NCBI RefSeq assembly: GCF_007786235.1
Contig: NZ_VNFK01000018.1
Span: 1 to 64,000, forward strand
DNA: 64,000 nt
Source: Paenarthrobacter nitroguajacolicus
GTDB lineage: Bacteria > Actinomycetota > Actinomycetes > Actinomycetales > Micrococcaceae
Direction: 5' to 3'
A program made the translations under genes and the position numbers. Shown here piece after piece: positions 57,335-64,000 of this stretch (its first letter is position 1; every line of letters starts with the position of its first letter). The notes below the pieces were generated by a model that was given only the letters and a program-made list of their open reading frames with translations, had not been told where the DNA came from and ran no database searches.

Positions 57335-59007
57335 GCGGGCAGGTTCGGGTTTCCGCGCTGGTCGGCAGGACCTTGGCGAAGCTCGGTGTCGGACACGTTT
57401 TCGGGGTGGTGGGCTCCGGAAACTTCGATGTCACCGGAACGCTCATGGCCGAAGGCATCCCGTTCACGGCCACCCGGCATGAGGGCGGCGCGGCGACCAT
57501 GGCCGACGCGTACACCCGGATGTCAGGCAAGGTCGGGGTGGTCACCACCCACCAGGGCTGTGGGTTAAGCAATGCCATCACCGGGATCGGTGAGGCAGCG
57601 AAGAGCCGCACACCCATGATCGTGCTCACCGCCGACACCCAGGCCGCGGCGATACGGTCCAACTTCAAGATCGACCAAGACGCCCTGGCCCGCAGCGTAG
57701 GAGCGGTGGCTGAACGGATCCACTCCCCCGCCACAGCCGTCGCGGACACCGTCAGGGCCTTCCGGACTGCCGTGAACGAGCGCCGCACCGTGGTTCTAAG
57801 CCTGCCGTTGGACGTCCAAAGTGGAGCCGCCACCGACGAGGTGAGTGCCGTCGTCGTGCCTCAACCGCTCAAGGTGCGCCCGGACGCTGGCGCCGTGGAG
57901 CAACTGGCCGCATTGATAGCGAAAGCTGAACGTCCGGTGTTCGTTGCCGGACGCGGAGGGCGCGGCGCCCGGGACGAAATCCTGGCACTGGCACAGCATG
58001 CCGGCGCGCTGGTGGCAACCTCGGCAGTGGCAAGCGGGCTGTTCAACGGCGACTCCCACAACCTCGGTATCTCCGGAGGATTTTCCTCGCCTGTTACGGC
58101 GGAGTTCATCAGCGGCGCCGACCTGATAGTGGGGTGGGGCTGCGCGCTGAACATGTGGACCATGCGGCACGGGCGGCTGATTTCCGCCGGCACCAAAGTA
58201 GTGCAGATCGACGTCGAAGACGCCGCCCTGGGTGCCAACCGGCCCATCACGCTGGGTGTGCTGGGAGACTCAGCGCTCACCGCTGGGGATGCTTTGGCGG
58301 CGCTGCGCTCGATGCAGCCAGAGCCTGCGGAGAAGTACCGCACCGAGGCCAACGCCCTGACCATCAAGCAGGGTTCACGGTGGCGGGATGTGGAGACCGA
58401 AGACCTGTCCACCGCCACAGCCATCGACCCACGCGTCCTCACCCGCGAACTCGACACTCTGCTCCCTGCCGAGCGGATCGTCGCGGTCGATTCGGGCAAC
58501 TTCATGGGCTACCCCAGCCAGTACCTTGCCGTTCCGGACGAGTTCGGATTCTGCTTCACCCAAGCATTCCAAGCCATCGGGCTGGGCCTGTACACGGCCA
58601 TCGGAGCCGCCCTGGCCCAACCACACCGCCTGCCGGTACTGGGCGCCGGCGACGGTGGATTCCTCATGGGCATCAGCGAGCTGGAGACCGCGGCGAGACT
58701 GAAACTGCCCCTGGTCTGCATCGTCTATAACGACGCCGCCTACGGCGCGGAAGTCCACCACTTCGCTTCGGAGCACACAGAAGCAGAGCTGTCCAGCGTT
58801 GTGTTCCCCGACACCGACATCGCCGCCATCGCCCGCGGATTCGGCGCCGAAGGCATCACCGTGCGGACCGTGGCCGACCTCGATGCTGTTCGCCCATGGA
58901 TCGCCGCTTACGAAGCCGGCACGCAGGACCGGCCGCTGGTCATCGACGCCAAGATCGCCTCCGACGGCGGCTCATGGTGGCTGGCTGAAGCTTTTCAGGG
59001 CCACTAA
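57331..59007 (+). CDS. Thiamine diphosphate-dependent decarboxylase-like enzyme
   Basis: This 558-residue protein has the three-domain layout of pyruvate/benzoylformate decarboxylases: Pyr domain with the activating Glu in TRHEGGAATMADAY (about 47-50), central domain (about 195-320) and PP domain with GDGGFLMGISELETAARL and NDAAYG (the ThDP motif). Benzoylformate-type relatives decarboxylate aryl-glyoxylates, and isatinate is 2-aminophenylglyoxylate. Hence the inferred reaction is isatinate to 2-aminobenzaldehyde plus CO2. A downstream aldehyde dehydrogenase is not in the window. Start ATG 57331 overlaps the cyclase stop. Confidence 0.85.
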   Translation: MSGQVRVSALVGRTLAKLGVGHVFGVVGSGNFDVTGTLMAEGIPFTATRHEGGAATMADAYTRMSGKVGVVTTHQGCGLSNAITGIGEAAKSRTPMIVLTADTQAAAIRSNFKIDQDALARSVGAVAERIHSPATAVADTVRAFRTAVNERRTVVLSLPLDVQSGAATDEVSAVVVPQPLKVRPDAGAVEQLAALIAKAERPVFVAGRGGRGARDEILALAQHAGALVATSAVASGLFNGDSHNLGISGGFSSPVTAEFISGADLIVGWGCALNMWTMRHGRLISAGTKVVQIDVEDAALGANRPITLGVLGDSALTAGDALAALRSMQPEPAEKYRTEANALTIKQGSRWRDVETEDLSTATAIDPRVLTRELDTLLPAERIVAVDSGNFMGYPSQYLAVPDEFGFCFTQAFQAIGLGLYTAIGAALAQPHRLPVLGAGDGGFLMGISELETAARLKLPLVCIVYNDAAYGAEVHHFASEHTEAELSSVVFPDTDIAAIARGFGAEGITVRTVADLDAVRPWIAAYEAGTQDRPLVIDAKIASDGGSWWLAEAFQGH

Positions 59008-59047
59008 GGGGAAAGCGCGGCGCTACGTGGGTGGCGCCGTGCTCCCC
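59008..59047. terminator. Bidirectional terminator between the ThDP enzyme and LacI genes
   Basis: GCGCGGCGC (59015-59023) pairs with GCGCCGTGC (59034-59042), extended by GGGG/CCCC, between convergent genes and overlapping the end of the LacI gene. Confidence 0.55.
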
Positions 59048-60054
59048 CGGACCACCAGCTCCGTGGCGACCTCCAGGGCCGTAGAGGAACCCACCGCCTG
59101 CTGCTCGATCTGCTCCGTCAACATGCCTACGGCCATCGACGCCAGCTGCGCCAGCGGCTGGCGGACAGTGGTCAGCGGCGGAGACGTAAGTGCCGCCTGG
59201 GCGATGTCATCGAATCCCACCACGCTCAGGTCTACAGGAATCTTCAATGAGCGCTGAGCCGACGCGTTCATAACGCCCAACGCCTGCAGATCACTACCCG
59301 TGAAGATTGCCGTGGGACGCTCCGGCAAGTCCAGAAGCTCTCCGCCGAGCCGAAGCCCGGACTCGATACTGAAGTCGCCATCGCGCACGAATTCGGGAAG
59401 AACCGGCAGTCCTGCTTCGTGAAGGGCAGCTGCGTAGGCGGCGTAACGGGCGCGCCCGTGTCCCGGGCTGTGAACGCGGCCAGTGATGATGCCAATGCGC
59501 TGATGCCCCAGTTCCAACAGATGGGACACCGCCCGCAAGGCCCCGGAAAACGACGCCGGGCTGACGCTGGGAATCTGAAGACCCTCGGACCCCTCGGGAT
59601 CGATGGCCACCGCAGGAATGTTCAGCGTCCGCGCCTGACGGACCAGTTGGGAGCCTTGCCGGGGGGCCAGGAGCATCACGCCATCAAGACGGTTCGTGGA
59701 GGGCTCACGCAACCTCTGCCAATTCTCGGCAGTGGCGTTTTCGGCCCGCGTATAGGCGACGGTGTAACCCAGGCGCGCCGCCGCCGCTTCCACTCCCTCC
59801 ATGGTTTCCAAGACCCACGGCGAATCGAAGTTGTTGACCACCAATTGCAGCAATCCGGGCTCGGTAGGCGGGTTCCGCTTGGTGTAGTCGAGCTCCTCCA
59901 GCACCTGCTGAACACGGGCTCGCGTTGCCTCGGAGACGTGGGAACGGCCGTTCAAGACCTTGGAAACGGTGGGCACTGAAACGCCCGCAGCGGCAGCCAC
60001 GTCTGCGATCTTGGGGCGCGGAGTGGCGGTCAATGGAACGGTCCTTGAACTCAT
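59023..60054 (-). CDS. LacI-family regulator
   Basis: This 343-residue repressor has a LacI HTH (about 13-60, PKIADVAAAAGVSVPTVSKV and LNGRSHVSEATRARV) and a periplasmic-binding-like sugar domain (SVVGFDDIAQAALTSPPLTT near the C-terminus). It is the last gene in an operon with DUF6807 and GH43 genes, overlapped by 4 bp with GH43. Operators ahead of the divergent sugar-binding lipoprotein gene are likely targets. Confidence 0.92.
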   Translation of the reverse strand: MSSRTVPLTATPRPKIADVAAAAGVSVPTVSKVLNGRSHVSEATRARVQQVLEELDYTKRNPPTEPGLLQLVVNNFDSPWVLETMEGVEAAAARLGYTVAYTRAENATAENWQRLREPSTNRLDGVMLLAPRQGSQLVRQARTLNIPAVAIDPEGSEGLQIPSVSPASFSGALRAVSHLLELGHQRIGIITGRVHSPGHGRARYAAYAAALHEAGLPVLPEFVRDGDFSIESGLRLGGELLDLPERPTAIFTGSDLQALGVMNASAQRSLKIPVDLSVVGFDDIAQAALTSPPLTTVRQPLAQLASMAVGMLTEQIEQQAVGSSTALEVATELVVRGSTAPPT

Positions 60055-61640
60055 GAAGAAACGGGAGTGGCAATGCGCGGGACCGTTGCCCGGCGGACCG
60101 GCGCAGTTTCCACCCGCACGGGTCCAACGATAACATTGCCGCGTTCGCTCGAACCCAAGGGCGACGCAGCGAAAATCCCCAGCTCAGCGCCGATCCACCG
60201 GCCCTCCACAACGTCGAAATCCCAGATGGGAATCTGCCACGGATCCGCGGGACCAACACGCCATGCGAAGGTGGCCCGTGGGGTCTCGTCTGTTCGGATC
60301 TGGAGCTCAATGCGCGGCCCCGGAAGGGGAACAGCCCGCGCTACCGGCTGCTCGTGCGGACCTTCACTGCCAACACCGCTACCCAGCACGTAGCCGTCCT
60401 GGGTGCGCACGATCCCCAGCCAGGCGTATCGCTGGCCAAGAATCACGACGCCGGCCCTGGTACCTGCGGGCACGTCGTCCAGTTCCAGTGTGGTGGTGAA
60501 GGTGGACGGTTCACCGGGCAGAATCTGGCCCAGGACGTTGGGCAACTCGCGAAGGTTGATGGGATCGTTGGCTTGCGGACGAAGCAGCAGGTGGCCTCCT
60601 CCACAGGTGGACAACCACTCGTCGCGGGGGTTGGCCTGCCAGTGCCACTGCGGGCCGAGGCCGGGGGAAGTGAAGTTGTCGCTGGCGGGCGGACCAACAT
60701 CAACGGGCGACGTACCGCGGGGATAAGGGTGGCTCAAGACGGGGGTCCCCGGTCCGCCGTCGTCCGCTGGTTTGCCCATCCAGGGCCAGCCGTCTTCCCT
60801 CCAACCCATGGGTTGGAGGTGGACGACGCGACCATAGGGCCCGCGATCCTGGAAATGCAGGAACCAGTCTTCGCCTTCGGGAGTAGTGACCCAAGCGCCT
60901 TGATGTGGACCGTTCACCGGCGAATCCCCTTGTTCCAGGACGCGCCTTTCCTCGTAGGGTCCGAACGGAGACCGAGAGCGGAAGACCGACTGCCATCCGG
61001 TGGCGACGCCGCCCGCTGGCGCGAAAATCCAATACCAGCCGTCGCGTTTATAGAATTTGGGCCCCTCCAAGGTTGTGAAGCCTGGCAGCTCTTCGCCGTT
61101 GATGATGTGGGTTCCGTGATCCAGGAGCCGCGACGCATCGGGACTCATCCGGTGCACGGTGAGCCGGTTCTTGACGCCGATCCTGCTCTTGGCCCAGCCG
61201 TGGACCAGGAACGCCGTACCGTCCTCGTCCCACAAGGGGCAAGGGTCTATGAGGCCGCGACCGGCATAGAGAAGGTGCGGGCTGCTCCACGGACCTTCTG
61301 CCTTCTCCGCACTGAGAACGAAGATCCCGTGGTCCGGGTCCGGATAGAAGATCCAAAATTTGCCGTCGTGGTGGCGCAGCGCCGGCGCCCACACTCCGCT
61401 TCCATGCCGCACCAATGAATAGTGCCCTGATTGCGGGAGTTCCTGCAGCGCATGGCCGGCATGTTCCCAGTCAACGAGGTTCTGCGACTTCAATACCGGG
61501 AGGCCGGGAACCCTGTTGAAGCTCGAGGCGATGAGGTAGTAGGTGCCGTCGACCTGGACCGCATCGGGATCCGGCCAATCGCCGTTGAGGATGGGGTTGA
61601 TGTAGACGGGGATGCGGTGTCGATTTCCCATGGTTGTCAT
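60051..61640 (-). CDS. Glycoside hydrolase family 43 protein
   Basis: This 529-residue protein is a GH43 beta-xylosidase/arabinofuranosidase-type enzyme. The five-bladed propeller (about 1-320) has the catalytic base Asp in NGDWPDPDAVQVDGTYYL, the pKa-modulating Asp in GLIDPCPLWDEDG and the acid Glu in TLEGPKFYKRDGWYW. A C-terminal beta-sandwich (about 330-515) follows, as in subfamily members acting on xylo- or arabino-oligosaccharides. No signal peptide, so intracellular. The ATG at 61640 has AGGAC and overlaps the DUF6807 stop. Confidence 0.92.
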   Translation of the reverse strand: MTTMGNRHRIPVYINPILNGDWPDPDAVQVDGTYYLIASSFNRVPGLPVLKSQNLVDWEHAGHALQELPQSGHYSLVRHGSGVWAPALRHHDGKFWIFYPDPDHGIFVLSAEKAEGPWSSPHLLYAGRGLIDPCPLWDEDGTAFLVHGWAKSRIGVKNRLTVHRMSPDASRLLDHGTHIINGEELPGFTTLEGPKFYKRDGWYWIFAPAGGVATGWQSVFRSRSPFGPYEERRVLEQGDSPVNGPHQGAWVTTPEGEDWFLHFQDRGPYGRVVHLQPMGWREDGWPWMGKPADDGGPGTPVLSHPYPRGTSPVDVGPPASDNFTSPGLGPQWHWQANPRDEWLSTCGGGHLLLRPQANDPINLRELPNVLGQILPGEPSTFTTTLELDDVPAGTRAGVVILGQRYAWLGIVRTQDGYVLGSGVGSEGPHEQPVARAVPLPGPRIELQIRTDETPRATFAWRVGPADPWQIPIWDFDVVEGRWIGAELGIFAASPLGSSERGNVIVGPVRVETAPVRRATVPRIATPVSS

Positions 61641-62497
61641 GATGTCCTGTCGGGAGAGCTGCTGAAGTGGTGAAGAAGGAGTTCCTCGACGTGCTGCCTG
61701 CTGGTTATGTGGCCGTCGTGGACCACTGCGTGCAGGCTGAGCTTGAGGGGATTGTTCCGGTCCGCCGTGGCCGGCTTGTCCCATGCGGCGGCAGGTCCTG
61801 CGCCCAGGTAGCCTTCCGTACGGACGAACCACGGCCGCAGTTCGATGGTGTCCTGAGCGAGGATGACGGTGACCCGTTTACCCTTTTGCCGGGTCCCGAC
61901 CATGAGCCAAGGGGACCTGGAACCATGGGCTGCATCCGTCCCGGCGCCTTCTGAACACAAGAGACTCACGGGTGCATCGCCAGACGGAAAGCGCCAGAAA
62001 ATGCCTCCGTAGCCTGCCCCCACGCGCCCTTTGACAGCCGACGACGACACGGCCAACCGCTCCACGCCACCGGCCGGGCGGAGCACTGAATCAAAGGAAA
62101 GGCTCCAGCTGTGGTCGGCTGGATGGTTTAGGTACGTGTAGCTCCGTTGCTCGGAAGCCAACTGGTGCCCGTTCCTGTCCAACCACGTCACCGTTCCTTC
62201 TCCCCGCCCTTCCCGGTCGCGCCATTCCGAAAGCACCTGGCGGCCGTGATTGGGAAGGACTGCCGGGCCACTCTCGGTGAACGTGGACCCGCCCCAGAAG
62301 TTGGTTCCATTCAGGTCCGAGAAAGCAAGCGACAGCCCGAGGTGATGTGGGTGGTCGGCTGGACCGGCCTCCGTGAGGGGCACTCCGGCCAGGCTTCGAA
62401 TGGGGTGAAGATATGGCCTGGGAGCCAGTGCCGCCACCAGATCGCTTCCGGCGTTCACTTGCAGCACGGCTGCACCGCGGAGTTGGAAACCTCCCAT
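61637..62497 (-). CDS. DUF6807 family protein
   Basis: This 286-residue protein matches DUF6807 (PmoA-type annotation) with RPYLHPIRSLAGVPLTEAGP, PADHPHHLGLSLAFSDLNGT and YGGIFWRFPSG. The family occurs beside sugar catabolic genes and its role is unknown. The start at ATG 62497 is chosen for the perfect AGGAGG four bases upstream; a longer in-frame reading upstream has no site. It opens the operon with GH43 and LacI. Confidence 0.85.
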   Translation of the reverse strand: MGGFQLRGAAVLQVNAGSDLVAALAPRPYLHPIRSLAGVPLTEAGPADHPHHLGLSLAFSDLNGTNFWGGSTFTESGPAVLPNHGRQVLSEWRDREGRGEGTVTWLDRNGHQLASEQRSYTYLNHPADHSWSLSFDSVLRPAGGVERLAVSSSAVKGRVGAGYGGIFWRFPSGDAPVSLLCSEGAGTDAAHGSRSPWLMVGTRQKGKRVTVILAQDTIELRPWFVRTEGYLGAGPAAAWDKPATADRNNPLKLSLHAVVHDGHITSRQHVEELLLHHFSSSPDRTS

Positions 62498-62570
62498 TCG
62501 ACCTCCTCGTGATGGGTTCTGTTGCGTGGGGTTCAGCATAAACATGACGGAAAGAAATCGGCAAGTCTTG

Positions 62571-62583
62571 AAGAAAGTTTCTT
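62571..62583. promoter_or_regulatory. Candidate LacI-family operator for the DUF6807 operon
   Basis: AAGAAAGTTTCTT is a perfect inverted repeat around one base, in the divergent region. CTTGAAG repeats directly on either side. Confidence 0.4.
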
Positions 62584-62615
62584 GAAGATATTTCGCACAT
62601 GTGGGTCCGAATGTG

Positions 62616-62654
62616 TTGACAGTCACAGTCATTCGTTGCTAGAAATCGTTTACT
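62616..62654 (+). promoter_or_regulatory. Promoter and LacI-like operator of the sugar-binding lipoprotein gene
   Basis: TTGACA (62616-62621) and TAGAAA (62640-62645) are 18 bp apart. AGAAATCGTTTACT at 62641-62654 has the CG-centred layout of LacI-family operators and overlaps the -10, so repression is expected. Confidence 0.6.
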
Positions 62655-62796
62655 CGATGTTTTTCAGCTCTCGCACAGCCACCCTCGGGGGCCTCATGCC
62701 TCCAATGCTTCCTATTTCCACTCAGAAAGTTTCTGCCTGAATCCGCCGTGGACCTTTATCTGGTCCATGGCCCAGGCATCAGAAAGGCGTCATTCA

Positions 62797-64000
62797 ATGA
62801 AGAAGACAACAACCACTCACATCCCGCGCAGGACTGTCCTGGGTGCCGCTGTAGTCGCAGCGGGGCTGGCCCTTAGCGCCTGCGGAGGAGGTGGCACAAC
62901 CCCCTCCGGGAGCAGCGGCTCCGTTGAACTGAACTTCGTCTTCTGGGGCGATGCCAACCGGGCCAAGATGACTGAAGCAGCGCTGCGGATCTTCGAGAAG
63001 AAGAACCCGGGTATCACCGTGAAGACCGAATACCAGGACAGCGGCCCCTACGCGGACAAACTTGCCACCCGCTTCGCCGGCGGCAACCCTCCGGACGTCC
63101 TGGCCATGGCCAACCGCAGCCTCTTGGAGTACGCGCAACGCGGCACCCTGGCCGATCTGAAGTCCTTTTCAGAGCTGAACCTGGACAAAGTCCCGGAATC
63201 TACCCTGAGCCGGGGTGAGGTTGACGGCAAGCTGTACGGCCTCGCCACCGGAGTAACCACTATCGGCATGGTGGTGAACAAGACCATCACGGACCAGGCC
63301 GGCGTCACCATCCCGGATGACAAGACCTGGAGCTGGGACGACTACGCCAAGTTCGCCACCGAAGTTACCCAGAAAACCGGAGGCAAGGTCTACGGCGCCG
63401 GTTACGACGTCGCCACGGAAACCGGCCCCATCCTGCTGGCCCGCCAACGAGGCGAAGATTTCTACACCAAGGACAACAAGCTCGGCGTCAGCGAAAAGAC
63501 CATCGAGGACTGGTTCCAGTACAGCGTGGATCTTCGAAAGTCCGGCGGATACCCTCCAGCCGGCTTCTTCGAGCAAATCGGGGGATCCCCGGCACAGTCC
63601 TATCTGGCAAAGGGAACGGTTGCTTCCCAAATCATCCCCATCAACAACTTCCGCGGCTACAACGAGGCTGTGGAGGGAGAAGTCGTCCTGCTGCGCATTC
63701 CAGGCGAAACCACCGGCGAGCGCCGCGGCTACTCCGCGGATCCCACCATGCTGTGGTCCATCGCCGCGAAGTCAAAGCATCCCAAGGAAGCCGCCAAGTT
63801 GGTGGACTTCCTGACGAACGATGCTGACGGTGCTGCAGAAGTCCTCACGCAACGCGGGGTCCCGATCAACCCGGAGGTAGCCGCCGCCATTACGCCCAAG
63901 CTGAGCGCTGACGACAAGACGTTCGTGGACATGATGGCCGCCATCCAGGAAGACGATCTGCCACCTGCCTACGTGTATCCGAAGGGCGCAAGCGTCGTAG
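62797..64000 (+). CDS. ABC sugar-binding lipoprotein (partial, runs off the window)
   Basis: At least 401 codons are present, with no stop before the window end. The N-terminus has a twin-arginine-type RRTVLGAA and the lipobox LSAC (lipidated Cys29), so it is a membrane-anchored solute-binding protein of the sugar ABC family 1. The mature part (FVFWGDANRAKMTEAALRIF, GNPPDVLAMANRSLLEYAQR, LTNDADGAAEVLTQRGVPIN) fits an oligosaccharide-binding protein. The ATG at 62797 is the natural start, preceded by GAAAGG. Permease genes would follow outside the window. The divergent GH43 operon suggests xylo/arabino-oligosaccharide uptake. Confidence 0.9.
   Translation, partial: MKKTTTTHIPRRTVLGAAVVAAGLALSACGGGGTTPSGSSGSVELNFVFWGDANRAKMTEAALRIFEKKNPGITVKTEYQDSGPYADKLATRFAGGNPPDVLAMANRSLLEYAQRGTLADLKSFSELNLDKVPESTLSRGEVDGKLYGLATGVTTIGMVVNKTITDQAGVTIPDDKTWSWDDYAKFATEVTQKTGGKVYGAGYDVATETGPILLARQRGEDFYTKDNKLGVSEKTIEDWFQYSVDLRKSGGYPPAGFFEQIGGSPAQSYLAKGTVASQIIPINNFRGYNEAVEGEVVLLRIPGETTGERRGYSADPTMLWSIAAKSKHPKEAAKLVDFLTNDADGAAEVLTQRGVPINPEVAAAITPKLSADDKTFVDMMAAIQEDDLPPAYVYPKGASVV

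Noticed and set aside
1..64000. tRNA, rRNA, insertion sequence, prophage or integrase signatures
   Set aside because: None were found by eye; no transposase, integrase or phage structural motifs occur in any of the plausible proteins.

Overview
The window is high-GC actinobacterial DNA, most likely from an Arthrobacter/Paenarthrobacter-type soil Micrococcaceae. The evidence is the Ku plus Pol-PE-Lig LigD end-joining pair, overlapping DtxR/IdeR-type iron boxes before a desferrioxamine operon, an LAxTG sortase signal, and a StyA1/StyA2B monooxygenase pair of the kind described from Rhodococcus and Arthrobacter. No rRNA, tRNA, IS element, phage or CRISPR array was seen.

Layout. 0.1-3.2 kb: HPr (ptsH), a TetR/membrane-protein operon, topoisomerase IB, Dps. 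3.5-9.8 kb: small stress-type membrane proteins, a Rho-N/SAP-like protein, then divergent Ku and LigD and two small disordered proteins. 10-21.3 kb: a PrmC-like methyltransferase, an MHS transporter, a divergent MocR/EamA/PaiB locus with a perfect 16-bp palindrome, assorted enzymes, FUSC, a stand-alone TOPRIM protein, and a BNR-type propeller protein flanked by two homologous hairpin elements. 21.3-26.7 kb: a desABCD-type siderophore operon, translationally coupled throughout. 27-36.4 kb: a cell-envelope locus with a lipoprotein, a 1984-residue LAxTG-anchored protein carrying twelve ~118-residue repeats, and a one-chain sigma factor/zinc finger/transmembrane/extracellular-domain protein. 36.5-43 kb: an acyltransferase, an M20 amidohydrolase/MFS operon with a double-domain Lrp regulator, and small enzymes. 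43-49.7 kb: a four-carbon acid-sugar operon (kinase, dehydrogenase, GntP permease, class II aldolase) with a FadR-type regulator and two matching operator sites. 49.7-59 kb: an AraC-controlled cluster (52-residue peptide, SDR, StyA1, StyA2B fusion, FAD oxidoreductase, isatin-hydrolase-like cyclase, ThDP enzyme) that reads as an indole-to-anthranilate route. 59-64 kb: LacI regulator, GH43, DUF6807 and a divergent sugar-binding lipoprotein cut by the window end.

The two most interesting systems are the AraC-controlled indole/isatin cluster, with its duplicated promoter and a small gene of only 52 codons, and the membrane-tethered sigma factor next to the giant repeat surface protein. Both are read from sequence; pathway order and regulation are inference.
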